Of a DNA stretch of 64,000 nt, positions 53,691 through 63,658 are shown in pieces. The first letter of the stretch is position 1, and each line of letters begins with the position of its first letter. The notes below the pieces were generated by a model. The model worked only from the letters and a program-made list of their open reading frames with translations. It had not been told where the DNA came from and did not search any database. A program made the translations under genes and the position numbers. This DNA comes from Microbacterium oxydans (GTDB lineage: Bacteria > Actinomycetota > Actinomycetes > Actinomycetales > Microbacteriaceae), in NCBI RefSeq assembly GCF_026559675.1, contig NZ_CP092891.1, positions 3,286,001 through 3,350,000 on the forward strand, written 5' to 3'.

Positions 53691-54623
53691 TCACGAAGCC
53701 GACGAGAGCGCGCGGATCCGCCAGGCTGCGGCATGCACGGCGCCCGGCTCGAGGACCACGAGGTCGACCCCGGAGCTGAAGGCATCGGGCGGGCAGGTCA
53801 TCGGCTCGACCGCGAGGCCGATCCGGTGGATGCCGTCGAGGCCCGGGTTGTCGGCGGTGTGCACCTGCACCCACGGGCACCGCTCGTCCCAGCTCATCGC
53901 CACACCCGATCCGGCGTCGGTCGTGAGGCGCACCTCGGCGATGCCGTCCGAACGGGCGAGGTCCGTGAACGCATGGTCGATGAACACGTCGTCGATCCTC
54001 CGCGCCGCACGGAAGTCCCACTGCGGATGCTGCGCCACGGGCTCCACGCCGATCGGGCTCAGCCGGTCGGGCGTGACCGTGAGGACCGCGGAGGCCGGGA
54101 GCCGCAGCGTCCACGCATCCACGCGACCGGGGCCGGCCACGAGATACGGATGCGGGCCGGTGCCCCAGGGCGCGGCATCCGCTCCGATGTTGTGCGCGGT
54201 GATCGTCTGGTGCAGGCCCTCGGCGTCGAGGAGGTACTCGACCTCGACCTCGATGCGGAACGGGTAGCCCGCCTGCGGTTCGATCACCGCCGCGAGCACG
54301 ACCCGGTCGTCGAGGACCAGCCGATCCGAGAACTCCGACCAGACGAGCAGTCCGTGCAGGGCCTGTCCCCGCGCCGGCTCGGTCAGCGGCAGCTGATGCT
54401 CGACGCCGTCGAAGCGATAGCGGCCGTCGACGATGCGGTTCGGCCACGGCGCGAGCGTCGCGCCGCGGTAGCCGGGGCGCACCTCATCCGCAGCGAACGG
54501 CACGACGAGGTCGCGTCCTTCGAAGGTGAGCGTCCGCAGCGAGGCGCCCACGCTCGCGACCATCGCCTCGTACCCGTGGCCGCCGATGCGGAGCTGACGT
54601 CCGGACCTCGGTTCGACCGCCAT
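53691..54623 (-). CDS. Aldose 1-epimerase family protein
   Basis: A 310-residue galactose-mutarotase-fold protein. Key pieces are GATLAPWPNRI, HGLLVWSEF with a catalytic-type His, WGTGPHPYL and a late Glu in LEPGAVH. It interconverts sugar anomers. The ATG overlaps the araA stop as TGATG, so it closes the araD-araB-araA operon and may act on arabinose. Confidence 0.86.
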   Translation of the reverse strand: MAVEPRSGRQLRIGGHGYEAMVASVGASLRTLTFEGRDLVVPFAADEVRPGYRGATLAPWPNRIVDGRYRFDGVEHQLPLTEPARGQALHGLLVWSEFSDRLVLDDRVVLAAVIEPQAGYPFRIEVEVEYLLDAEGLHQTITAHNIGADAAPWGTGPHPYLVAGPGRVDAWTLRLPASAVLTVTPDRLSPIGVEPVAQHPQWDFRAARRIDDVFIDHAFTDLARSDGIAEVRLTTDAGSGVAMSWDERCPWVQVHTADNPGLDGIHRIGLAVEPMTCPPDAFSSGVDLVVLEPGAVHAAAWRIRALSSAS

Positions 54624-56137
54624 CACAGCCCCTGCGCGAGACGGTAGTAGGCCTGGTTCCAGCGCACCTGCTTCTGAAACTCCGGCAGCGTCGTGCTCTC
54701 GTCGATCACCAGCAGCTCCACCTCGGCCATCTCGGCGAAGTCGCGGAAGGCCTCGATCCCGACCGCGGTCGACATGACCGTGTGATGCGCGGCTCCGGCG
54801 GTGAGCCACGCGGCGGCGCTCGTGGTGAAGTCCGGCTGCGGCTTCCACACGGCCCGGCCGACGGGGAGCTTCGGCAGCGCGGCACGCGGCTCGACGTTCT
54901 CGACCACGTTCGCGGTCAGGCGGAACCGATCGCGCATGTCGCTGAGCGCGACCACGACGGCGGGGCCGGGGTCGGCCGTGAAGACCAGGCGCACCGGATC
55001 GTCCTTGCCGCCGATGCCGAGGGGATGCACCTCGAGCGCGGGCTTCGCGGTGGTGAGCGACGGCGACACCTCCAGCATGTGCGCGCCGAGGATCAGCTCG
55101 TCGCCCGGGGTCATGTCGTAGGTGTAGTCCTCCATCAGGCTCGCGCCGCCGGGGAGCCCCGCGCCCATGACGTTCGCGATGCGCACCAGGATCGCGGTCT
55201 TCCAGTCGCCCTCCGCACCGAAGCCGTACCCCTCGGCCATGAGCCGCTGCACCGCGAGTCCGGGCAGCTGCTTCAGGGATCCGAGGTCCTCGAACGAGGT
55301 GGTGAAGGCGCCGAAGCCGCTCTCCTCCAGGAACGAGCGCAGACCGATCTCGATCGCGGCCCCGTCGCGCAGGGAGGCATGACGGTCGCCGCCCCGCCGC
55401 AGCTCGGGCGCGACCTCGTACAGCTCCTCGTACTCGGCGACGAGCGCGTCGATGTCGGCATCGGATGCCGTCGCGACGGCATCCGCCAGCTCGTTCACGC
55501 CCCAGGTGTTCACCTGCACGCCGAAGCGCAGCTCGGCCTCCGTCTTGTCGCCCTCGGTCACCGCGACGAAGCGCATGTTGTCGCCGAAGCGGGCGAGCTT
55601 CAGGTCGCGCGACGCCGCGAGCCCGGCCGCCGCACGCTGCCAGGTGCCGAGTTCGCGTTGCACGCGCGGGTCGCTGGCGTGCCCGACGATCGTCTTGCGC
55701 GGCACGCTCAGCCGGGTCTGGATGTAGCCGAACTCGCGGTCGCCGTGCGCGGCCTGGTTGAGGTTCATGAAGTCGAAGTCGATGTCGGCCCACGGCAGCT
55801 CGACGTTCGCCTGCGTGTGCAGGTGCGCGAGCGGCTTCCGCAGCGCATCCAGGCCGGCGATCCACATCTTCGCCGGGCTGAACGTGTGCATCCACGCGAC
55901 GAGCCCGATCACCCGGTCGTCGGCGTTGGCCTCCAGCGCGGTGCGCTTGATCGCGGCGGCATCCGTCAGCACCGGCTTCCAGACGATGGTGACCGGCACG
56001 TCGTCCGCCGCGTCCAGGATGCGTGCGATCTCCTGCGACTGGTCGGCCACCTGCGCGAGCGTCTCGGGCCCGTACAGGTGCTGGCTGCCGGTGAGGAACC
56101 AGACCTCGTAGCCGTCGAGGGAGGTGGTGAGTGCCAT
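54623..56137 (-). CDS. araA: L-arabinose isomerase
   Basis: A 504-residue enzyme converting L-arabinose to L-ribulose. The N-terminal [17 protein letters not shown] and the metal/active-site pieces [17 protein letters not shown] ([14 protein letters not shown]) and [13 protein letters not shown] are diagnostic, and length matches the family (about 500). AAAGG precedes the ATG at 56137. A 71-bp gap separates it from araB. Confidence 0.95.
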   Translation of the reverse strand: MALTTSLDGYEVWFLTGSQHLYGPETLAQVADQSQEIARILDAADDVPVTIVWKPVLTDAAAIKRTALEANADDRVIGLVAWMHTFSPAKMWIAGLDALRKPLAHLHTQANVELPWADIDFDFMNLNQAAHGDREFGYIQTRLSVPRKTIVGHASDPRVQRELGTWQRAAAGLAASRDLKLARFGDNMRFVAVTEGDKTEAELRFGVQVNTWGVNELADAVATASDADIDALVAEYEELYEVAPELRRGGDRHASLRDGAAIEIGLRSFLEESGFGAFTTSFEDLGSLKQLPGLAVQRLMAEGYGFGAEGDWKTAILVRIANVMGAGLPGGASLMEDYTYDMTPGDELILGAHMLEVSPSLTTAKPALEVHPLGIGGKDDPVRLVFTADPGPAVVVALSDMRDRFRLTANVVENVEPRAALPKLPVGRAVWKPQPDFTTSAAAWLTAGAAHHTVMSTAVGIEAFRDFAEMAEVELLVIDESTTLPEFQKQVRWNQAYYRLAQGL

Positions 56138-56208
56138 GGGTTGCCTTTCAGGGAGCCGATCGTCGAGCGAAGGGGAGGGAGGGGACACGTGGTGAGGCGT
56201 CTCGTCTC

Positions 56209-57852
56209 CTACGCCCGCTCGACGAACGAGAGGACGGGGAGGGAGGCGACGGCGGCGGCCTCGACCGCCAGCCCGGACCGGTAGCGGGCGAGGTAGGAGA
56301 GGAATCCGGCGACGTCGGAGGAGTCCGGGTCGGCGATCGAGACGGATGCCGTGGCGAAGACCCGCTCGTCGAGGTAGGCCCCGAGCGGGAGGGCGTCGGC
56401 GTGCGCGAGGTACGACGCGAGCACCGCGATGCCCCACGCCCCTCCCTCCGACGCCAGCTTGCCGACCGCGACCGGCGCATCGAGGGCGGCGGCGAGGAAG
56501 CGCTGCGCGACCCCGGCCGTGCGGAACATGCCCCCGTGCGCGAACATCCGGTCCAGCTCGACACCCTCCGCGGCCAGCACCTGCATGCCGAGGGCGAGCG
56601 TGCCGAAGACGCCGTAGAGCTGGGCGCGCATGAAGTTCGCGAGCGTGAACGCACTGTCGGGTGTCCGCACGAACAGCGGCCGCCCCGCGTCGAGTCCGGC
56701 GAGGGGTTCACCGGCGAGGTGGTTGTAGGCGAGCAGGCCGCCGGCGTCCGCCTCACCGCCGAGCGCCTCGAGGAACAGCAGATCGAACACCGCGTCGTCG
56801 TCGACGGGCCGCCCGGCGGCCGCGGCGAAGCGTCCGAAGAGCCCCGCCCACGCCGCGAGCTCGCTCGCCCCGTTGTTGCAGTGCACCATCGCCACGGCGT
56901 CACCCGCGGGGGTCGTCACGAGATCCAGCTCGTGATGGACCGCGGCCAGCGGACGTTCCAGCACCACCATCGCGAAGATGCTGGTGCCCGCCGAGACGTT
57001 GCCGGTTCGGGGCGACACGGAGTTGGTCGCGACCATGCCGGTGCCCGCATCGCCCTCGGGCGGACAGAACGGGATGCCGGGCCGGAGGGCGCCGGACGGA
57101 TCCAGCAGCGCCGCGCCGGACACGGTGAGCGTGCCGGCGGGCGCCCCGGCCGGGAGCACGACGGGGAGCAGCTCGGCGAGCGGACGGGAGAGGCGGTCAC
57201 CGGCGAGCGCGTCGTAGGCCCGCAGCATCCGCGCGTCGTAGGCGGGTGCGACGGTGGTGCCGGAGCGGGCGTCGATCGGGAACATGCCGGAGGCGTCGCC
57301 CACGCCGAGCACCCGCTCGCCGGTGAGCCGCTCGTGCACGTGGCCGGCGAGGGTGTTGATGCTCGCGATCCGCGGCACATGCGCCTCGCGGTCGATCACG
57401 GCCTGGTGCAGGTGCGCGATCGACCAGCGCAGCGGGATGTTGACGCCGAGCAGCGCCGTCAGCTCGGCCGCCGCGGTGCCGGTGCCGGTGTTGCGCCAGG
57501 TGCGGAACGGGACGAGCAGTTCGCCCGCCGCATCGAAGGCGAGGTGGCCGTGCATCATCGCCGAGATGCCGATCGCCCCGAACGAGTCGGGACGGATGCT
57601 GTGCCGCTGCTCGGCATCGTCGATCAGCGCCGCGTAGGCGGACTGCAACCCCGCCCACACCTCGTCGATCGCGTAGGTCCAGACGCCGTCCTCGAGGCTG
57701 TTCTCCCACGAGGACGACCCGGTCGCGAGCACCTCGGTATCCTCCCCGATCAGGCAGGCTTTGATGCGCGTCGACCCCAGCTCGATGCCCAGGCTCGTCC
57801 GACCGGCCCGGATGTCGTCGGCGACGCGCCCCGCGTCCTGTCGCGAGGTCAT
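56209..57852 (-). CDS. araB: Ribulokinase-type FGGY kinase
   Basis: A 547-residue FGGY kinase ([19 protein letters not shown] at the N-terminus, [23 protein letters not shown], and a C-terminal [26 protein letters not shown] segment). Position between araD and araA identifies the substrate as L-ribulose; the sequence type is the actinobacterial one, not close to E. coli AraB. The ATG overlaps the araD stop (ATGA). Confidence 0.9.
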   Translation of the reverse strand: MTSRQDAGRVADDIRAGRTSLGIELGSTRIKACLIGEDTEVLATGSSSWENSLEDGVWTYAIDEVWAGLQSAYAALIDDAEQRHSIRPDSFGAIGISAMMHGHLAFDAAGELLVPFRTWRNTGTGTAAAELTALLGVNIPLRWSIAHLHQAVIDREAHVPRIASINTLAGHVHERLTGERVLGVGDASGMFPIDARSGTTVAPAYDARMLRAYDALAGDRLSRPLAELLPVVLPAGAPAGTLTVSGAALLDPSGALRPGIPFCPPEGDAGTGMVATNSVSPRTGNVSAGTSIFAMVVLERPLAAVHHELDLVTTPAGDAVAMVHCNNGASELAAWAGLFGRFAAAAGRPVDDDAVFDLLFLEALGGEADAGGLLAYNHLAGEPLAGLDAGRPLFVRTPDSAFTLANFMRAQLYGVFGTLALGMQVLAAEGVELDRMFAHGGMFRTAGVAQRFLAAALDAPVAVGKLASEGGAWGIAVLASYLAHADALPLGAYLDERVFATASVSIADPDSSDVAGFLSYLARYRSGLAVEAAAVASLPVLSFVERA

Positions 57853-58568
57853 CGGCGGGCATCCCCGTTCTGGCCGTAGACGTTCTGGTAGCGGCCGAAC
57901 AGGCGGTCGATCGTCTCTTGCGGGATCGGGATCAGCGGTCCCGCCTCACGGGCGAGGTGCACGGTGCGGGCGACGTCCTCGACCATCACAGCGGCCTTCA
58001 CGGCGTCGGCCGCATCGACGCCGATCGTGAACGGACCGTGGTTCTGCATGAGCACGGCGCGCGAGCGGTGGCCACGGAGCGTGTCGACGATCCCCCGTCC
58101 GATCGAGTCGTCGCCGATGACCGCGAGGGGACCCACCGGGATCGCGCCCCCGAACTCATCGGCCATGGCCGTGATCACGCACGGGATCTCCTCGCCGCGG
58201 GCCGCCCACGCCACGGCGTAGGTCGAATGGGTGTGCACGACGCCGCCGACCTCGGGCAGGTGCCGATAGACGTAGGCGTGCGCGGCGGTGTCACTCGACG
58301 GCGAGCGGTCGCTGCCGGGCGTGCCGGGGACGACGCGGCCGTCGAGATCGCAGAGGATCATGTTCTCCGGGGAGAGATCGTCGTAGGAGACGCCCGACGG
58401 CTTGATCACGAACAGGTCGGCGCCGGGGACCCGGCCGGAGACGTTGCCGCCCGTCCATACGACCAGTCCGTAGCGCACGAGTTCGCCGTGCAGCCGGGCG
58501 ACGTCGGCGCGGACCATGCGGATGGCCGATTCGACCTGATCGGAGAAGGTGGGGGCTTCGTTGCTCAC
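57849..58568 (-). CDS. araD: L-ribulose-5-phosphate 4-epimerase
   Basis: A 239-residue class II aldolase-fold epimerase making D-xylulose 5-phosphate. Zinc ligands are visible in VHTHSTYAVAW and MQNHGPF; the phosphate loop is GGNVSGR and KPSGVSYDDL. GAGG precedes the GTG start. First gene of the araD-araB-araA-epimerase operon, directly behind two adjoining LacI-type operators. Confidence 0.93.
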   Translation of the reverse strand: MSNEAPTFSDQVESAIRMVRADVARLHGELVRYGLVVWTGGNVSGRVPGADLFVIKPSGVSYDDLSPENMILCDLDGRVVPGTPGSDRSPSSDTAAHAYVYRHLPEVGGVVHTHSTYAVAWAARGEEIPCVITAMADEFGGAIPVGPLAVIGDDSIGRGIVDTLRGHRSRAVLMQNHGPFTIGVDAADAVKAAVMVEDVARTVHLAREAGPLIPIPQETIDRLFGRYQNVYGQNGDARR

Positions 58569-58583
58569 GGGACCTCGGAGTGC

Positions 58584-58610
58584 TGTGACCGATCACTGTG
58601 ACCGGTCACA
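58584..58610. promoter_or_regulatory. Tandem LacI-type operators of the ara operon
   Basis: TGTGACCGATCACT (58584-58597) and the perfect palindrome TGTGACCGGTCACA (58597-58610) abut with a 13-nt repeat distance. They match the LacI-family consensus TGTGANCGNTCACA and lie just upstream of araD, so the neighbouring LacI protein is the likely ligand. Confidence 0.72.
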
Positions 58611-58671
58611 GCAGTGTGCCACGAGCGCTCCCCCGCGTCAACCACCCCCCTCTCCCGCTCCCCCCTTCCTC

Positions 58672-58755
58672 CGCCGAGTGCACGGGATGTCGCCGAGTGC
58701 ACGGCCTGTTCACGTCGGCAGGCCGTGCACTCGACGAGAAGCCGTGCACTCGGCG
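58672..58755. repeat. Two direct plus two inverted 14-bp repeats
   Basis: CGCCGAGTGCACGG occurs at 58672 and 58691, and its reverse complement (CCGTGCACTCGRCG) at 58723 and 58742. The four copies can fold into nested hairpins between the LacI gene stop and the ara operators, probably a REP-like element acting as terminator. Confidence 0.75.
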
Positions 58756-58793
58756 AAACGAAGGAGGCGGGCGCGAGGGCGCGCGGGCGCGGG

Positions 58794-59798
58794 TCAGCGG
58801 GGCGGGGCGACCGAGGCGCGGGAGATGAGCTCGGGGGCGACCGGCGCCAGGGCATCCGCCTCCACCGTGCCGATCAGGGCGGCGACCGCGCGGCGCGCCA
58901 GCTCGTCGAAGTCCTGCCGCACCGTGGTGAGCCTCGGCCAGTAGAACGCGGCGTCCGGGATGTCGTCGAAGCCCACCACGCTGAGGTCGGCGGGGACAGA
59001 CAGCCCGGCCTCCTGCAGACCGCCGAGCAGCCCGAGCGCCATCTGGTCGTTCGCGGCGAAGACCGCGGTGACTCCCGCGGCCCGGATCGCGGCGGTCGCG
59101 GTGTACCCCGATCCGGCCGACCAGTCCCCCGCGATCACCGGCCCCGGCTCGAGGCCGCGCGCGGCGAGTTCGGCCGTGAAGCCCTGGACGCGCGACTCCG
59201 CTTCGAGCCAGTCCGCGGGGCCGGCGAGGTGCGCGATGCGGGTGTGCCCGGCATCCGCGAGAGCCGCGACCGCCAGCCGGGCGCCGGCGGCCTGATCGAC
59301 CCAGAGACCGCGAGCTCCGCGACCGGCGGAGTGCAGCGTGACCACCGGCACCCCGATCCGCAGGGCGTCGAGGGCCTTGAGGGTGCGGGCGTGCGGGGCG
59401 ACCACCACGATCCCTTCGACGCCCTGGGCGACGAGATGCTCGACGGCGGCGACGACGGCCTCGGCGTCGCCCGCATCGGCGAACGCGGCGCTGACCCAGT
59501 AGCCCGACTGGCGCGCGGTCGCCTCGAGCGCGGCGATGCTGCGAGATGGCCCGTACTGCAGCGCGTCGGACGCCAGGACGCCGATGGTGCGGGAGCGACG
59601 GGTGCCCAGCGCCCGCGCCGCGTTGTTCATGCGATATCCGAGCTCGGCCATCGCGGACTCCACGCGCTGTTTCGTGTCGGCGGCGACCTCGGGGTGGTCG
59701 TTGAGCACCCGCGACACGGTCTGCCGGGAGACCCCGGCGAGCGCCGCCACGTCACGGACGCCGACCGTTCGGCCGGACGCGCGGGGGGACTCACTCAC
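58794..59798 (-). CDS. LacI family regulator of the ara operon
   Basis: A 334-residue LacI repressor: helix-turn-helix VGVRDVAALAGVSRQTVSRVLNDHPEVA with hinge helix MNNAARALGTRRSRTIGVL, then a periplasmic-binding-protein domain. TACACT is 7 nt before the GTG start (leaderless). It sits directly upstream of araDBA on the same strand and probably binds the TGTGACCGGTCACA pair, released by arabinose or a phosphate ester. Confidence 0.9.
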   Translation of the reverse strand: MSESPRASGRTVGVRDVAALAGVSRQTVSRVLNDHPEVAADTKQRVESAMAELGYRMNNAARALGTRRSRTIGVLASDALQYGPSRSIAALEATARQSGYWVSAAFADAGDAEAVVAAVEHLVAQGVEGIVVVAPHARTLKALDALRIGVPVVTLHSAGRGARGLWVDQAAGARLAVAALADAGHTRIAHLAGPADWLEAESRVQGFTAELAARGLEPGPVIAGDWSAGSGYTATAAIRAAGVTAVFAANDQMALGLLGGLQEAGLSVPADLSVVGFDDIPDAAFYWPRLTTVRQDFDELARRAVAALIGTVEADALAPVAPELISRASVAPPR

Positions 59799-59840
59799 GC
59801 CGACGAGTGTACGACCTCGCGCGGCCCCGAGCCGACGGGC

Positions 59841-61100
59841 CTACAGCCCCAACCGCTCCAGGTACGGATTCACCAGGCGCCGCTCGGGGTCGAAGCGCGC
59901 GGCGAGGGCCGCGAAGTCGTCGAAGCGCGGGTAGCGCGAGCGCACCTCCGCACCGTCGAGCGTGAACACCTTGCCCCAGTGCGGTCGGGCGGTGGGGGGC
60001 AGCGCGGCCTCGATGGCGGGGAGCAGTGCCCGCACGGCCGCCTCCTCCGGCTTCCAGGTGAAGTGGATGCCGACGGCATCCGTCTCGTACGAGGAACTCA
60101 GCCACAGGTCGTCGGCGCGCACCGTGCGGATCTCGTTCACGAGCAGCAGCGGAGCGATCTGCCCGGCCAGCTGTCGCACGGCCTGGATCGCGGCGACGGC
60201 GTCGGCCCGCGGCACGAGGTACTCGCTCTGGATCTCGGCGCCCGCCGAGGGGGTGAACTCGAGCCGGAAGTGCGGCAGCCGCTGGGACCACGGCCCCGCC
60301 TCGCCCTGCTGCTCGGTGCAGGCCACCGGGTCGACACCGAGGATCGGATGCCGCTTGCCCGCCGCGGCTTCGGCGCCGAGCCGCTCGAACAGCGACTCCC
60401 TGGCGGCCTCGTGCGCCTCGGGGAGACGCTGCTTGACCCAGATCTGGTCGGCGATGTCGGTGCGCTGCCAGGTGGAGAAGATGCTCACGCTGGTGCCGAC
60501 ACCGGTCACCTCGTCGAACTGCGCGAGGATCGCGTCCCAGTCCGGATGCTCGAACACGTGCTGCGCGACGTCGTAGGTCGGCTCGACGTCGAGTGTCACG
60601 TCGACCACGGCGCCGAGCGCCCCGAGGCTGACGACCGCGCCGGCGAAGTCGTCCTCGCCACGGGTCAGGGTACGCGTCTCGCCGGCGGGGGTGATGATCG
60701 TGAGCGCGCGCACCGCGGAGGCGAGGGAGCCCAGCGCGTCGCCCGAGCCGTGCGTGCCGGTGGCGACCGTGCCCGCGATCGAGATGTGCGGCAGGGAGGC
60801 CAGGTTCGCGAGCGCGAGCCCCTCCGCCTGGAGCAGCGGTGCGACGTCGCCGTACCGCAGCGCGCCCGAGACCCGCACCGCGTCGCGCGCCTCGTTCACC
60901 TCGAACACCGGAGGCAGGGCATCGAGGGCGATGAGCACGCCGTCGGTGTCGGCGAGGTCGTTGAACGAGTGCCGCGACCCCGACAGCCGCACGGGCCCGC
61001 CCTGCGCGAGCAGGGAGCGCAGTTCGTCGATCGATGACGGATGCTCCAGCCGGGATGCGCGGTACGTGAGGTTGCCCGCCCAGTTGCGTTCGATGCCCAT
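59841..61100 (-). CDS. Alditol oxidase-like FAD enzyme (VAO family)
   Basis: A 419-residue flavoprotein of the GULO/arabinono-lactone oxidase group, closest in motif layout to Streptomyces alditol oxidase/xylitol oxidase. His44 in SGSRHSFND is the expected covalent FAD site. SLPHISIAGTVATGTHGSG is the FAD loop. Glu323 and Arg325 in NEIRTV and Lys377 in HWGKVFT match the AldO active site. It should oxidise a polyol (xylitol, sorbitol) to an aldose with H2O2 release. It diverges from a LacI gene with a shared operator. The longer frame through the operator is rejected. Confidence 0.85.
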   Translation of the reverse strand: MGIERNWAGNLTYRASRLEHPSSIDELRSLLAQGGPVRLSGSRHSFNDLADTDGVLIALDALPPVFEVNEARDAVRVSGALRYGDVAPLLQAEGLALANLASLPHISIAGTVATGTHGSGDALGSLASAVRALTIITPAGETRTLTRGEDDFAGAVVSLGALGAVVDVTLDVEPTYDVAQHVFEHPDWDAILAQFDEVTGVGTSVSIFSTWQRTDIADQIWVKQRLPEAHEAARESLFERLGAEAAAGKRHPILGVDPVACTEQQGEAGPWSQRLPHFRLEFTPSAGAEIQSEYLVPRADAVAAIQAVRQLAGQIAPLLLVNEIRTVRADDLWLSSSYETDAVGIHFTWKPEEAAVRALLPAIEAALPPTARPHWGKVFTLDGAEVRSRYPRFDDFAALAARFDPERRLVNPYLERLGL

Positions 61101-61128
61101 GGCGCTATACAACCACGGATCACCCGCT

Positions 61129-61142
61129 CTACATCGATGTAG
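61129..61142. promoter_or_regulatory. LacI operator copy 1
   Basis: CTACATCGATGTAG is a perfect 14-bp palindrome in the 76-bp spacer between the alditol oxidase and lacI-type genes. An identical core (TACATCGATGTA) lies before the solute-binding protein gene at 62269. Confidence 0.75.
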
Positions 61143-61176
61143 CCGTCGCGCGAAGACGCCTCGGTATGCTGAGCGG

Positions 61177-62223
61177 ATGACAGCGCCGACGCCGCCCCGC
61201 GCGACGATGAAGGACGTCGCCGCCCTGGCCGGAGTCTCTCCCAAGACGGTCTCGAACGTCGTGACGGGAACCATCCCGGTGCGCGAGGAGACCCGGCTCA
61301 AAGTCGAAGCCGCGATGGTGCAGCTCGACTTCGTGCCCAACCTCAGCGCGCGCGGACTACGCAACGGCCGGTCGGGCATCATCGCGGTCGCCCTGCCCGA
61401 TCTGACCACGGCGTTCTCGGCCGAGCTGCTGCACCGCATCGTCGAGGCAGCGCACGAGCGGGGCCTGGCCGTGCAGATCGAGGAGACCGCGACCGAGCCC
61501 GAGCGCGAGAAGGAGCTCGTCTCCCGCGCCAGGGCCCACCTGGTGGACGGGCTCATCCTCAACCCCATCCGCCTCGAGGACAGTGTGATCCGCTACGCCG
61601 ACCGCCTCCCGCCCGTGGTCGTGATCGGCGAGGTCGAGCAGAACCGCGCCGACCACGTGCGCATCGACAGCCGGCTCGCGGCCGCGGATGCCACGCGGCA
61701 CGTGCTCTCCCGCGGGGCGCGCCGGGTCGCGGTGATCGGCGCCGACGACGACGCCTCGATCGCGACCGCCACGAGCCGGCTCCGGCTGGAGGGCGTGCAC
61801 GACGCACTGCGCGCGGCCGGGATCGCCCGCGACCCCGCCCTCGAGGTGAACCGCCTGCCCTGGTCGATGTCGGGGGGCGCGGAAGCGGCGCGGGCGCTGC
61901 TCGCCCGTCGGGTGGAGTTCGACGCGATCGTGGCCTTCACCGACTCGCTGGCGCTCGGCGCGCTGCACACGCTGCACGAGCACGGCATCCGGGTGCCGGA
62001 CGACGTGATCGTCACCGGGTTCGACGACGTGGAGTTCTCGAAGTACACCGCGCCGGCCCTGACCTCGGTGGCGTTCGACCGCCAGGCGTTCGCCGTCGCC
62101 GCCCTGGGGCTGCTGGAGACGCGGATGGGCGACCGCAGCGCGCCGCCGCGGGCCCTCACGCTCTCGCATCACCTCCTGGAGCGCGCCAGCACCGACGGCC
62201 GCCCCTCCGGCTACCGCCCCTGA
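61177..62223 (+). CDS. LacI family regulator of the alditol oxidase/ABC locus
   Basis: A 348-residue LacI protein: ATMKDVAALAGVSPKTVSNVVTG helix-turn-helix, LSARGLRNGRSGIIAVALP hinge and a sugar-binding effector domain (VDGLILNPI, VIVTGFDDVEFSKY). TATGCT is exactly 6 nt before the ATG (leaderless); the longer frame to 60691 is rejected. Likely binds TACATCGATGTA at its own promoter, at the divergent oxidase and at the ABC importer. Confidence 0.9.
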   Translation: MTAPTPPRATMKDVAALAGVSPKTVSNVVTGTIPVREETRLKVEAAMVQLDFVPNLSARGLRNGRSGIIAVALPDLTTAFSAELLHRIVEAAHERGLAVQIEETATEPEREKELVSRARAHLVDGLILNPIRLEDSVIRYADRLPPVVVIGEVEQNRADHVRIDSRLAAADATRHVLSRGARRVAVIGADDDASIATATSRLRLEGVHDALRAAGIARDPALEVNRLPWSMSGGAEAARALLARRVEFDAIVAFTDSLALGALHTLHEHGIRVPDDVIVTGFDDVEFSKYTAPALTSVAFDRQAFAVAALGLLETRMGDRSAPPRALTLSHHLLERASTDGRPSGYRP

Positions 62224-62268
62224 CGCACGGCCGTCGGGCGGGCGGAGAATCGATCCTTGCGCACCCGA

Positions 62269-62282
62269 TTACATCGATGTAA
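62269..62282. promoter_or_regulatory. LacI operator copy 2
   Basis: TTACATCGATGTAA is a perfect 14-bp palindrome 38 bp upstream of the solute-binding protein start. It overlaps the likely -10 region (TGTAAT/TAATGA, with TTGCGC at 62257 as a weak -35). Confidence 0.75.
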
Positions 62283-62320
62283 TGATGAGGCGTCCACCCA
62301 CCGGTCACGAAGGAGTGACG

Positions 62321-63658
62321 ATGACGCCCCCACTCGATCTGTCTCGAAGGCAGTTCCTGGCTGCCGCCTCGGTCGCCGCGGGCACGGCCCTGCTCGCGGG
62401 CTGCGCCCCGGGTGCCGCCCCCGGCTCCGGCCCCCAGACCCTGCAGTTCTGGCACCTGCTCAGCGGCGGCGACGGCGTGACGATGTCGCAGCTCCTCGAC
62501 GAGGTGAACGGTGCACAGAGCGCCTTCCGGATCCGCCCCACGGTCCTCGCCTGGGGCACGCCGTACTACACGAAGCTCGCGATGGCCGGCGCCGGAGGCC
62601 GCGCGCCCGACGTCGCGATCATGCACGCCACCCGCACGGTCGGCTGGGCGCCGGGCGGCCTCCTCGACCCGTGGGACGTGGACCGGCTCGCGTCCCTCGG
62701 CATCGACAGCTCGACCTTCCCGAAGCCGATCTGGAAAAAGGGCTTCGTCGGCGACGGCATGTACAGCATCGCCCTCGACGCCCATCCGTTCGTGATGATG
62801 TTCAACACCGACATCTGCGACGCGGCCGGGGTCCTCGACAGCGACGGTCGGCTCGAGGAGACCTCCTCCCCCGAGGAGTTCCTCGACCAGCTGCGCGCGG
62901 TCGGCGGCCAGGCGGAGGGGCACGCGCTGTCCTACGGCTACCTCGGCGACGGGGCGCAGATGTGGCGCCTGTTCTACACGTTCTACTCGCAGCACGGCGC
63001 CGCCATCGAGCTGCCGCCCGGCGGGCCCGCGGTGATCGACAAGGACGTGGCCGTCGAGTCGCTGACGCTCATGCGCACGCTCCTCGACGGGGAGATCGCC
63101 CTCGCCCAGGCCGACTACGGCAGCGCGATCGCCGAGTTCGCCACCGGCAAGAGCGGCATGCTCTTCACCGGGGTGTGGGAGCTGCGCACCATGCAGGCCG
63201 CGAAGCTGCCCTTCGACGCCACGATGATCCCCACGCTGTACGGCACACCGGCCGTCTACGCCGATTCGCACTCCTTCGTGCTCCCGCACCAGACGAAGGC
63301 GGATCCGGTCCGGCGGGACCTCACCTACGCCTTCGTCGCCGACATGCTGAAGGGCTCGTTCGGCTGGGCGGAGGCGGGCCACATCCCCGCGTTCCTTCCC
63401 GTCACGGAGTCTCCCGCGTACGCCGACCTGGTCCCCCAGGCGCACTACGCCGAAGCGGCGCAGCACGTCGTGTACGACCCGACCGCGTGGTTCACCGGCT
63501 CCGGCTCGAACTTCCAGGGCGAGTTCGGCGCCGCCGTGCAGGGCGTCCTGCTCTCGGGCGACGACCCCGCCGCGGCGATCGACCGGTTCGAGGCGCGGGT
63601 CAACACCCTGCTCCGACAGCCGAACCCCGCAGATCCCGAAGGGACGTTCGCATCATGA
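62321..63658 (+). CDS. Extracellular sugar-binding lipoprotein (ABC importer)
   Basis: A 445-residue family-1-type solute-binding protein. N-terminal SRRQFLAAASVAAGTALLAGC combines a twin-arginine motif with a lipobox, so it is exported, probably by Tat, and lipid-anchored at the Cys. The mature part has sugar-binder features (LQFWHLLSGGDG, GRAPDVAIMHA, FNTDICDAAGV, GKSGMLFTGVWE). GAAGGAG precedes the ATG at 62321. Coupled to the permease gene by ATGA. Ligand unknown; a polyol or related sugar is suggested by the oxidase nearby. Confidence 0.88.
   Translation: MTPPLDLSRRQFLAAASVAAGTALLAGCAPGAAPGSGPQTLQFWHLLSGGDGVTMSQLLDEVNGAQSAFRIRPTVLAWGTPYYTKLAMAGAGGRAPDVAIMHATRTVGWAPGGLLDPWDVDRLASLGIDSSTFPKPIWKKGFVGDGMYSIALDAHPFVMMFNTDICDAAGVLDSDGRLEETSSPEEFLDQLRAVGGQAEGHALSYGYLGDGAQMWRLFYTFYSQHGAAIELPPGGPAVIDKDVAVESLTLMRTLLDGEIALAQADYGSAIAEFATGKSGMLFTGVWELRTMQAAKLPFDATMIPTLYGTPAVYADSHSFVLPHQTKADPVRRDLTYAFVADMLKGSFGWAEAGHIPAFLPVTESPAYADLVPQAHYAEAAQHVVYDPTAWFTGSGSNFQGEFGAAVQGVLLSGDDPAAAIDRFEARVNTLLRQPNPADPEGTFAS

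Noticed and set aside
58672..58755. Possible CRISPR-like array
   Set aside because: Only four copies, two inverted, with no spacers of uniform length; it is a hairpin element.
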